Source of the DNA: a virus
Length of the DNA: 64,000 nucleotides
Strand: one strand, 5' to 3'
IMG/VR virus record: IMGVR_UViG_3300050821_003463
Location: 30,544-94,543 of that record
The notes under the pieces were generated by a model that saw nothing but the letters and a program-made list of their open reading frames with translations, was not told where the DNA came from and did no database searches. Below are positions 38,283 through 45,360 of this stretch, in pieces; the stretch's first letter is position 1; every line of letters starts with the position of its first letter. The translations under genes were made by a program, and so were the position numbers.

Positions 38283-39044
38283 TTATTTAATGCCACTCCC
38301 GCCCAGCGCATCCCAGAGTCGCACATACCAAGACACGTTGCGTGCTTCGTCCAGCTTCTCGCGGAGGATGCGAACAGTGTCTTGCCATGCATCCCGTTTA
38401 CTGCGCGCTAGGTCGCGCTCAAAAGTCACAGTAGCCAGATCATCTTTCAGTTTACGAATGTCACCCGCCTGGGTTTCGAGTTCCTTCCCCCATCGCGTTA
38501 TGATGTTGCTCTGGGTCGTTACGCGCTCGGAGAGATGTGTATTCTCAGCCCCCAGGTAATCTCTATCATCTCTGATAGCATCCAATGCCTTCAAAGTTTT
38601 CTGAAGAGAGTCACACCAAAAGTTCAGAGATGCATTGTTGATAGTCAGTTCCTCTCGGGTCTTCTTGAGTTGATCGTGATAAAAATCTCCGAGAGAGGTC
38701 AACGCGGCGATATGCTCCTCCGCTCGCGTTAGGTCTGCGCCTAGCCCCTTGACGTGCGCGAGTAGACCGGTATGATCTCTCTGGAGACAACTGTACGCCA
38801 AGTCTGAAGTTTTGAGTTGCTTCTCTAAGTCCGCGATCAACAGAGTGGTGTTCTCAACCGTGGCGAACTCTTCCGTCGGCTCAATCGGGTCCTGTGGTTT
38901 CGCAGGTGCCATGTCTCTGTAGAACCGGTCGACCTCTTCGTCCCCCACGCTAGCGCATGCGTCGCAGACGAACGGAGCGTTAATCGTAAGCGCCCGCGAA
39001 ACATAATCCACCAACCGGTAGCATTGGCTGCAAGTAATGATCAT
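38283..39044 (-). CDS. zinc-ribbon plus coiled-coil protein, 253 aa
   Basis: CSQC at residues 5-8 and CDAC at 27-30 form an N-terminal ribbon. Residues 60-235 are one long Leu/Lys/Glu heptad coiled coil. The C-terminus has a Trp-rich patch. It may act as a scaffold or tether. It overlaps the GNAT gene upstream by ATGA. Confidence 0.65.
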   Translation of the reverse strand: MIITCSQCYRLVDYVSRALTINAPFVCDACASVGDEEVDRFYRDMAPAKPQDPIEPTEEFATVENTTLLIADLEKQLKTSDLAYSCLQRDHTGLLAHVKGLGADLTRAEEHIAALTSLGDFYHDQLKKTREELTINNASLNFWCDSLQKTLKALDAIRDDRDYLGAENTHLSERVTTQSNIITRWGKELETQAGDIRKLKDDLATVTFERDLARSKRDAWQDTVRILREKLDEARNVSWYVRLWDALGGSGIK

Positions 39045-39478
39045 AGCACTCTCCTCATCAAAAGTCCATCACCCTCGTCGCCGTAGTATCGCTTCGCGAC
39101 TCGCTCGACTCGATACCCACAATCGAAGTAGAGTTTCTGAGCGGGGTTGTCCACCTTGCACGATAGTCCGATGCTGCCGTGCCCGAGACGGCGGTAGCGC
39201 CGTGTGATCTGTTCTAACAGGTCCGTGCCGATTCCGCAACCCCTATATTTCGCAGTGACTGCGATGCTCCAGATGTACCGCCCTTCGGAGGATCGCTGTT
39301 CTACTATGGCGAAGGCGACTACGACGGAGTTAATACTAGAGACGAAGACGTCATCTCTGTCGAAGTGAATTCGGAAGAGTCCGATTGGCGGACGCTCGAC
39401 CCCGGCGAACGACTCGTCACTGATGGCGTGGACCTTCTCGAACATCTCTTCTGTCTTCTCGGTCGGTAAGAGTATCAT
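39041..39478 (-). CDS. GNAT acetyltransferase, 145 aa
   Basis: Motif A of GNAT enzymes is visible as IWSIAVTAKYRGCGIGTDLLEQI (Q/RxxGxG/A form YRGCGIG near residues 77-83), which binds the acetyl-CoA pyrophosphate. The terminal LSCKVDNPAQKLYFDCGYR is motif B. The substrate is unknown; phage GNATs modify host proteins or antibiotics. Confidence 0.85.
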   Translation of the reverse strand: MILLPTEKTEEMFEKVHAISDESFAGVERPPIGLFRIHFDRDDVFVSSINSVVVAFAIVEQRSSEGRYIWSIAVTAKYRGCGIGTDLLEQITRRYRRLGHGSIGLSCKVDNPAQKLYFDCGYRVERVAKRYYGDEGDGLLMRRVL

Positions 39479-39825
39479 CGAAATCTCCTGCCCTGGGTGA
39501 TCTTCGCCGTGCGTTTGAAATCCGCTGTGACCGGCACGGGGTTGACCAGAGCCTTGCGCGCGGCGATCAGGTCTAATTGAGTTTCGTCAATGTTGTGCGG
39601 ACCCCCGGGCTTGTGCCGTCGTACGTAATCTTGCAGCGTCCAATCTATCTTATCAGAGTCTATAGGTACCGGTAAGATTTCCACCGTGTGACATTGCTTA
39701 CAGCCTACTCGCATTCGGTCTGCATGCCAAGCAAATTGAATGTTGACGTCCAATCCCGCAGTCTTCATCCACTGGTGGAGATAACTCTGGATTGTCGTTT
39801 GCACATCCGCTTTGCTCACCGGCAT
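39475..39825 (-). CDS. hypothetical protein ending in GRRFR, 116 aa
   Basis: The protein has a CKQCH site near residue 42, a central WTLQDYVRRHKPGG segment and a Lys/Arg-rich end. Its last residues KITQGRRFR match the C-terminal peptide of the AAA ATPase and three others. It is not recognised. Confidence 0.65.
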   Translation of the reverse strand: MPVSKADVQTTIQSYLHQWMKTAGLDVNIQFAWHADRMRVGCKQCHTVEILPVPIDSDKIDWTLQDYVRRHKPGGPHNIDETQLDLIAARKALVNPVPVTADFKRTAKITQGRRFR

Positions 39826-39833
39826 ACAGCCCC

Positions 39834-39995
39834 CTATAAAGTCTCAGTGATCGCTTTCACCGCCACGCCGAGCACCATCAGTATCAAGCCCCACTCGACA
39901 CAGCCCTTAGCCTGCCACGACAGTACCGCGAGCGTCATGCAGATCGCAGAACCAACCAGAGCCGAGATAAGAAAGCCCAGCGCGTAGAATTTCAT
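39834..39995 (-). CDS. small membrane protein, two helices, 53 aa
   Basis: Hydrophobic stretches at residues 4-26 and 34-48 predict two membrane passes. ATG 39995 overlaps the phosphoesterase stop and follows GGGAGGA. Confidence 0.6.
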   Translation of the reverse strand: MKFYALGFLISALVGSAICMTLAVLSWQAKGCVEWGLILMVLGVAVKAITETL

Positions 39996-40762
39996 GCGTC
40001 CTCCCGTCGAGCTAAAGTTTCAAAATACTCAGCGAGATCAAAGCGAGAGGTTCTCTGGATTTTACAGAAGCCGCAGGACTCTCCGACCGGATGAAGATGG
40101 TACGTGGAGCCAGCGGAGGGAATCGAACCCCCGACCTCGGGTTTACAAAACCCTTGCTCTGCCGTCTGAGCTACGCTGGCAGTTTTCCACACCTTATCTG
40201 GCGCGATGACATGATGCGACTCAGTCTTCGCCATCTTCGCTTCAATCTCTTCCAGTGACCAGGGCTCGAAGTCGTGACTGTCTACGCCAATATCAAAAGA
40301 GTGCCCGAGTTCTTCGATCTCCCCGTGCGAGTGTCCGTAGACGTGCCACGAACCCTTGTGCGAGTTCTGCCATACGCGCTGGGCGAAGTGAGAGATCACT
40401 ATCATATGTTTGTTGAACTTCACGCTGTGACTCGTGTTCTCTTTGTTAACTCCCCGAACCCACTCGAACTCTTTCTGCAGTGTAACGCGGCGCTCCATCA
40501 GCTCATCGTGATTGCCGTAGAGAAACGCATGTCTTCCGTTTAGACGATGAACGATGGATCGCGCTTCCATCTCACTCATTGTCTGCCAAAACATGTCCCC
40601 GGCGTGGATAGTCAGGTAGGATGGCTTATTGGGAACCTTCTTGTTGTGGCGCTCGATGATGATCTCTCTCATCTCCTCAGTCGAGGAGAACGGGCGATTG
40701 CAAAACTGAATGATGTTGTTGTGCCCGTAGTGCTCGTCACTGGTGATGAAGATTTCGCTCAT
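39992..40762 (-). CDS. calcineurin-like metallophosphoesterase, 256 aa
   Basis: All metal-binding motifs are present: SDEHYGH near residues 8-14, GDMFW near 54, GNHDE near 77, ISHFAQ near 122 and GHSHG near 141. These enzymes hydrolyse phosphomono- or diesters, including cyclic nucleotides and RNA ends. The catalytic domain ends near residue 185. The last 70 residues are encoded across a tRNA gene lying in frame inside this ORF, so the functional protein may end earlier. Confidence 0.85.
   Translation of the reverse strand: MSEIFITSDEHYGHNNIIQFCNRPFSSTEEMREIIIERHNKKVPNKPSYLTIHAGDMFWQTMSEMEARSIVHRLNGRHAFLYGNHDELMERRVTLQKEFEWVRGVNKENTSHSVKFNKHMIVISHFAQRVWQNSHKGSWHVYGHSHGEIEELGHSFDIGVDSHDFEPWSLEEIEAKMAKTESHHVIAPDKVWKTASVAQTAEQGFCKPEVGGSIPSAGSTYHLHPVGESCGFCKIQRTSRFDLAEYFETLARREDA
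40105..40180 (-). tRNA. tRNA-Thr (anticodon TGT)
   Basis: The acceptor stem GCCAGCG/CGCTGGC, D-arm GCTC…GAGC, anticodon loop TTTGTAA, T-arm CGGGGGTTCGATTCCCTCC and an encoded CCA are all present. One mismatch lies at the base of the anticodon stem. The gene is inside the coding frame of the phosphoesterase, on the same strand. A phage tRNA may compensate for codon bias or for host tRNA cleavage. Confidence 0.92.
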
Positions 40763-41127
40763 TTTACTCTCGTTGCCTCCGATGAAGTGCCCTGTGTGTA
40801 CGTCAGAGGTGCCGTGTTTACCAGCACGAAAACTTTGCTTTCCAAAGTGACGACTTCGGGTATTTCCGGTACAGATGTCATCACAACCTTGACTCGCGCG
40901 AGAAACGTCTGGGAAATATGCCCGAATTTGGGTGTCTCGACCATGCGCGCGACGATGGAAAACATTTGAGATGGAACTCTCGTCTCATTCCAACGCAAAG
41001 CAGCAGGCGGGGGTGGCAGGAGAGTTCCGAGTTTTCGTTTGACTTCGCTTAGAGCGAACCTAGCCATTTCTTCAGGACTGGCGTCTTGGATGCGTGTCTT
41101 TCTCCGCGCCTTCTTCTTTATCGCCAT
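40759..41127 (-). CDS. hypothetical protein, 122 aa
   Basis: A very basic N-terminus precedes a Pro-rich turn and a beta-rich C-terminal domain. AAGGAG precedes the ATG, just downstream of the tmRNA. It is not recognised. Confidence 0.6.
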   Translation of the reverse strand: MAIKKKARRKTRIQDASPEEMARFALSEVKRKLGTLLPPPPAALRWNETRVPSQMFSIVARMVETPKFGHISQTFLARVKVVMTSVPEIPEVVTLESKVFVLVNTAPLTYTQGTSSEATRVK

Positions 41128-41154
41128 GTCTTCTCCTTAAAACCAGAAATTAAC

Positions 41155-41510
41155 GGGGACTTTCTGTTCCAAGGTCGTCCCCTGAACCCGCTGACGCGGC
41201 AGCTTTAGGCTGCGGCGGCAAATGCTTTCGGCTTTTCAGTCGTAGCAATTATTGTTTCTGTGTCCTGTTAACGGTAGCCACAGCAGCCCGACACGCAAGT
41301 TAAAACCCTGATGCGCCGCAATCGAAACCATGACGCCCCCATCAAAGTCGCCCACTTGACGAATCGCGCTCTGCCGTATTCCGATGAGAGCAACGGGTCG
41401 TTTTCTCGTAGTGGTCAAACACACGCCCTTGCGCTTTCTTGGGCGACTTTGGTGGAGGCGGGGAGAGTCGAACTCCCGTCTTACAGCGTCAATGCTAACC
41501 TTCTACGTGT
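41155..41510 (-). ncRNA. ssrA: circularly permuted (two-piece type) tmRNA
   Basis: On the minus strand the acceptor part comes first: T-arm GGGAG-TTCGACT-CTCCC, then CGCCTCC-A-CCA ending at 41450. About 109 bases later the coding part starts at 41340 with GGGGGCG, which pairs with CGCCTCC across all seven positions including a G3-U70 pair, the alanine signal. The spacer ends form a perfect 10-bp repeat (41344-41353 with 41441-41450). The tag frame (41205-41246) reads ATTEKPKAFAAAA then TAA, with the stop in a hairpin loop. The 5' limit of the acceptor piece is not known. Confidence 0.88.
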
Positions 41511-41915
41511 GTTCTTGAAGAAGCGTTTCTCAAAGTCCCGCTTGCTCCTCAATTTCTCCTGCGTGTACCGTCCGTTTCGCGGAGTCACGCTTTTATATTC
41601 TTTGATTAGCATGCGAGCCCGTCTAACCTTTTCAGGCTCGCGCAGATATGGAAAAATCAAACCTAAAAATTTTATCGCCGCATCTCCGCTCAATGACCAA
41701 ACCCCGCTCGGAGAGTGACTCTTCTTAGAAGGTCGTTTCCCGCTTATACAGCCGCCAAAGCGGGTCCACATCCAACTCAACAAAGCTGGCGTGCAACTCG
41801 GAATTGAAACAGTCGGCGCTCGGTGTTCTCCCTTATGACGATGAGTCAGAGTCACCGTGCCCTCGCCATCGAAGAGTCCTGCTGCGTACGATAAGTCAAG
41901 AGAGTCATTTGTCAT
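41481..41915 (-). CDS. LAGLIDADG homing endonuclease, 144 aa
   Basis: YAAGLFDGEGTVTL near residues 10-23 is one LAGLIDADG helix, and GAGVxS-like and Lys/Arg-rich C-terminal parts follow, so a homodimer is expected. The final codons overlap the acceptor piece of the tmRNA. No ribosome site precedes the ATG. Such enzymes favour tRNA and tmRNA target sites, and position alone suggests the tmRNA is or was its target. Confidence 0.78.
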   Translation of the reverse strand: MTNDSLDLSYAAGLFDGEGTVTLTHRHKGEHRAPTVSIPSCTPALLSWMWTRFGGCISGKRPSKKSHSPSGVWSLSGDAAIKFLGLIFPYLREPEKVRRARMLIKEYKSVTPRNGRYTQEKLRSKRDFEKRFFKNTRRRLALTL

Positions 41916-41924
41916 AGTAACTTA

Positions 41925-42259
41925 TTGGGAACTCGACCTACTTCGAAAGGCTCGGTCGAATTTTACGAGGGACAGTTTAGCCTTCTTGGGACCTCAACCA
42001 CTCAATATCAGGTGAGCACCTGCGGAATCGAACCGCCTCTCCTCATGGCTTACTGGCGTGGTACTTGGTATACCTTCCCACGTTTTCTCTTCTGTCGCAA
42101 AACAACCATGAGGTACTGTCAGCCCATAGACGCGCGATTGGGGCTGTTCCATAACAGCGTGTGCCCATAAGAGGGTAGTCGGGTTTATCCTCCTCGTGAC
42201 TGTTGCGCCCGCGTTATAGCTGGGCGCAGTGTCCGCAAGGTGGCAACCTCGCTCCCTCT
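41925..42259 (-). ncRNA. structured leader RNA upstream of LAGLIDADG gene
   Basis: Between a strong promoter and the homing-endonuclease gene no ORF is credible, but helices are dense: 42041-42048 with 42106-42113 (8 bp), hairpin 42143-42158 (6 bp), 42204-42210 with 42222-42228 (7 bp), and a T-arm-like GCGG-TTCGATT-CCGC at 42022-42036. It could be an intron core, a tRNA-like element or a long structured leader. I cannot name it. Confidence 0.5.
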
Positions 42260-42265
42260 ATTTAC

Positions 42266-42294
42266 AGATTACTGCTACTCCCGTCGCGTGTCAA
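42266..42294 (-). promoter_or_regulatory. sigma70-type promoter TTGACA-17-TAATCT
   Basis: The -35 TTGACA (42289-42294) and -10 TAATCT (42266-42271) lie over the 3' end of the 58-residue gene. It would transcribe the structured leader, the homing endonuclease, the tmRNA and genes beyond. Confidence 0.65.
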
Positions 42295-42451
42295 GAGAAT
42301 TCTTTGGGATACTTTCTCCGCAATAGATGCGGGGATTAAGACCCTCAATCTTCGCAAGATGCTTAGCGAATGCATCTCTGAAGTCGACGGTATACCGCTC
42401 CATGAAAGTCCCCGGTTCGCGCCCTTCATACAAACCCTCTGTGTAGTTCAT
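42275..42451 (-). CDS. hypothetical protein, 58 aa
   Basis: ATG 42451 follows GGAGGGG. The protein has a Glu/Arg-rich helix and is not recognised. Its stop region contains the -10 of the following promoter. Confidence 0.55.
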   Translation of the reverse strand: MNYTEGLYEGREPGTFMERYTVDFRDAFAKHLAKIEGLNPRIYCGESIPKNSLDTRRE

Positions 42452-42459
42452 CACCCCTC

Positions 42460-44538
42460 CTATTTCTTGTAGTACGGACCTTCCCATCCTTCAGCCTTGA
42501 GCACGAAGCCCATTCCCTCAGCCCACTCCGGTATGATACACATCGCCGCCAGCAGGTCCTTCTCTCCGAGAGGAGAATCAATCGGCACCTCACCTACTAT
42601 TTCATCATGGATCGTCATGATGATCGTGAACCCCAGCTTCTCGGCTTCGAGCATGCCGCTAAGCAGAAGGTCCCTGGCGATAGCCTGTACGACGTTTTCT
42701 GTTAGAAGTCCGCCGTAAAGTCGGTTGTCCTTCGCGCCCTTCGAACCATACATGATGAAGTGGATGCCCTCTCTAGGAGGACCGCCCCACGGTGGAGGTT
42801 CGCAAACGAGGCGCGGCTGATGGTAGTGGATGTATCTTCCGCTGGGCAGCTTGATCTTCAGGCAGTTCTCATCGCGCCCATCCACCACAAGACCGTTCAC
42901 ATAAACACAAATACCAGCCTTCAACGCAGTCAGTGTCGCCGCATTCAGCGCAGCCCAGAGATCGCATATCTCAGGGTACGTCTCGCGGAATCCATAGACT
43001 GCTTCCTTCGCTTCCTTCTCGTTCAAGACGATGCCGTATGTCGCGGCGTAGTCAATGAACTTCTCCCAGCCCATCCCGTATCCGCAACCGAGGATGATGA
43101 CCTTGCCTCGATCTCTGTGTGACTTCGTGACCTCGCTCAGCGGAATGCCGAGCTGTGCTGCCATGACTTCTTTGTAGAGATCGCGCCCTTCTGCGTAAGC
43201 TGACATCATTCCCGGGCACTGTGCAATCGCCGCGAGAACGCGGGACTCGATCTGCGCAAGATCGCCCGCGACCAACTTGTTTCCTGGTGCTGCGGCGAAC
43301 GCGCCGCGAATCGTCGACGCTACGACCTCCATCACCGTGAAGATATCCACTTGGAGATGCGGCTGTGGCTTCTCTGTCGGGTGCGCCGCGTTCCACTCAT
43401 CCATCACCGCGTCATACGCTGCAATAACGGTCGGGATATCGAGCGTTCCACTCCGGATAGCCGCCGTCAGAGCATCGGTGCATTTGGAAACTTCCCGGTT
43501 CGGCTTGTACAAGTTCTGCAACTGCACACCGCGCCCCGCCCAGCGCCCCGTGTGCGCGCCGTGATAGATGAACTGGTCGTGCAGACGTCCGTCCGCGCCT
43601 ACGAGGTCTTCTATCTTCTGCAGCTTCGTATACGCGGAGCCGCCGATCTTCTGTTTGAGTTCAAGAATCTTTCGCGGCAGAGGTTTCAGATAGGGGAGCT
43701 TCAGCCCTTCTTCGACGTGCTCAGCATCAAGACTGTCGAACGGATAGCCTCTCTGTTGCAACCATTCGAGCAACTGGTCACGAGAGTTAGGATTCTCCAA
43801 CCCAGTTTCTATCTTCATCTCACTGATGAACTGGTCAACTGCGCCGAGCGCGAGCGCCTTCGCATTCGCTACGTACGCTTTGTCGATCCAGACGCCCGTG
43901 CTGTTCATGCGCTGGTCAAGCAGCCACGCCTGCTTCTCCCCGGGAGTGATGGGAGAGTTGAACGCAACCGCCGCGTGCCACACGCCACGCTCCGCGATGA
44001 CGTCCATGATGCAATACTCACAGAACTGTTTCCATTCCTCCGGATGCGAGTTCCAGTCCTTGAAGTAGAGAGCCGGTGCGGTCGGGTCTTTCTTCAGAAT
44101 GCGCTTGAACTGTTTGCTCGGCTGGGAGAACAGCTTGACGCCGCGCTTATCGCCCGTCGTGTGGATTTTCTTCTCGTCGATATTGAGCGCGTTGCCCGCT
44201 CGGTCCAAGCCGATAGGAAGGGACATGTACGCGCACAGGACGTTCGGGTCATACCATTCGACGAGAGGGATCGCGATGCCGAGTTTATAATGTAGAATGT
44301 CCTTCTCGAAGTTGAAGTTCCAGGCGCACTTGATCACGGTCGGGTCTGTCAAACCGGCGAGGAGTTCCTGGGGCATCGGCTCGCCCAGGCACGGGAGCCA
44401 GAGCTTGGGATAGTCTTCGTCGAATGCCCACGCGAGCATCAGAACGCTGGTCGTCGGGTCCTTGGCGTAGCGATCCAGTCCGCATAGCTTGATGCTGGTC
44501 ATCGAGCGCGTTTCAAAGTCTAGCCAAAGTCGTCTCAT
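42460..44538 (-). CDS. family A DNA polymerase with 3'-5' exonuclease, 692 aa
   Basis: The N-terminus has the exonuclease motif WLDFETRS at residues 5-12 (DxE), with later Exo II and Exo III (YCIMDVIAE) segments. The polymerase palm has motif A VAGDLAQIESRVLA, the fingers motif B HRDRGKVIILGCGYG (O-helix Arg, Lys and Tyr-Gly), and motif C TIHDEIV. It lacks the 5'-3' nuclease domain, as in T7-type phage polymerases. It is the replicative polymerase of the phage. Confidence 0.95.
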   Translation of the reverse strand: MRRLWLDFETRSMTSIKLCGLDRYAKDPTTSVLMLAWAFDEDYPKLWLPCLGEPMPQELLAGLTDPTVIKCAWNFNFEKDILHYKLGIAIPLVEWYDPNVLCAYMSLPIGLDRAGNALNIDEKKIHTTGDKRGVKLFSQPSKQFKRILKKDPTAPALYFKDWNSHPEEWKQFCEYCIMDVIAERGVWHAAVAFNSPITPGEKQAWLLDQRMNSTGVWIDKAYVANAKALALGAVDQFISEMKIETGLENPNSRDQLLEWLQQRGYPFDSLDAEHVEEGLKLPYLKPLPRKILELKQKIGGSAYTKLQKIEDLVGADGRLHDQFIYHGAHTGRWAGRGVQLQNLYKPNREVSKCTDALTAAIRSGTLDIPTVIAAYDAVMDEWNAAHPTEKPQPHLQVDIFTVMEVVASTIRGAFAAAPGNKLVAGDLAQIESRVLAAIAQCPGMMSAYAEGRDLYKEVMAAQLGIPLSEVTKSHRDRGKVIILGCGYGMGWEKFIDYAATYGIVLNEKEAKEAVYGFRETYPEICDLWAALNAATLTALKAGICVYVNGLVVDGRDENCLKIKLPSGRYIHYHQPRLVCEPPPWGGPPREGIHFIMYGSKGAKDNRLYGGLLTENVVQAIARDLLLSGMLEAEKLGFTIIMTIHDEIVGEVPIDSPLGEKDLLAAMCIIPEWAEGMGFVLKAEGWEGPYYKK

Positions 44539-44813
44539 CGTCGTCTCCCAAGACTAGGAAGCCCCGCGCTGCAAGCTTGTCCACATTGTTTGCCATACAG
44601 AGCAAAATACGCTTTGTCAACCTCTCCCTTAAACATCAACCGTGCTGACTTCAAAAGAGCTGGGTGTAGTCGGGGGTCGAGGTCTGGGGTTTTTTCCAAC
44701 TGAAGCCACACAGACAGCAAACCCATCGCGGTCTGAAAGCATTCCAGCTTTGTAAAATCGACGGGCTTTTGCATGGTAGCTATCAAAGTATCGTACCGTT
44801 CTTGTAGAGTCAT
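44535..44813 (-). CDS. hypothetical protein, 92 aa
   Basis: ATG 44813 overlaps the GIY-YIG-type gene stop and is preferred to 44873. The protein is helical with a C-terminal basic end. It is not recognised. Confidence 0.55.
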   Translation of the reverse strand: MTLQERYDTLIATMQKPVDFTKLECFQTAMGLLSVWLQLEKTPDLDPRLHPALLKSARLMFKGEVDKAYFALYGKQCGQACSAGLPSLGRRR

Positions 44814-45106
44814 GCGCCCAACCTCCTCATCTCTTCTAAAAAGGTTTTGATCTCTGGAGTCATTCTGAACCATTCTCCCGCGAGACGTGCTTTACGAAAT
44901 CTCCGGTGCATAGCAGCTTCGTCCCATTCTCCTGATTTGCAGTCGCCCATGAACTCTATGCCTATCGGCAAGATCATGGCGATAGACAAAGGGTTGGCAC
45001 ACCCTGTCTGGAGTTGTCGAAGACGCGCGAAGACATTGAAAGACTTTCCAATCTTTACAGCGCGAGACTTTTTGTCTTCAATGAAGTATGTTGATAGATG
45101 TCCCAT
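44810..45106 (-). CDS. T5orf172/MUG113-like GIY-YIG nuclease, 98 aa
   Basis: STYFIEDKKSRAVKIGKS near residues 5-22 carries the GIY-YIG-type Tyr and a KIGKS strand, NVFARLRQLQTG supplies the Arg helix, and EAAMHRRFRKARLAGEWF holds the Glu. This is the T5orf172/MUG113 branch of the GIY-YIG superfamily, often freestanding DNA nucleases in phages. ATG 45106 follows GAAAGGAAG. Confidence 0.75.
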   Translation of the reverse strand: MGHLSTYFIEDKKSRAVKIGKSFNVFARLRQLQTGCANPLSIAMILPIGIEFMGDCKSGEWDEAAMHRRFRKARLAGEWFRMTPEIKTFLEEMRRLGA

Positions 45107-45122
45107 GCTTTTCTTCCTTTCA

Positions 45123-45358
45123 ATCACTGTCAAACGTGACAGTGATCCCGTCGCGGCAAGTTCATTGATTCTAAAAGACTTTACCGTGGGGGGAGTCAAT
45201 CACTGTCTACTGTCTTCTCTTACACCCCCCACCACACATACCATCCCCCTATAGGGGTCTATCAGGAGACAGTAGACAGTGATTCTGCTTTTTCTTGGCA
45301 TTTCTGTTGATTCTAAAGTAGTTAACTTAGGAACAGTTCACTGTCACCCCTGACAGTG
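45123..45358. repeat. cluster of CACTGTC/GACAGTG inverted repeats
   Basis: Six copies of CACTGTC occur in three inverted pairs: 45123-45132 with 45137-45146 (10 bp, 4-base loop), 45199-45215 with 45267-45283 (17 bp perfect), and 45339-45346 with 45351-45358 (8 bp). TTGATTCTAAA is repeated at 45165 and 45307, CCCCTATAGGGG (45246-45257) is a 12-bp palindrome and GTGGGGGG/CCCCCCAC (45186, 45224) pairs too. No ORF is present. Confidence 0.7.
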
Positions 45359-45360
45359 AT

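Noticed and set aside
44622-44627. TTGACA within the 92-aa gene with TATGGC 17 bases on
   Set aside because: The -10 is poor and the position is inside a coding run with no transcription-unit boundary.
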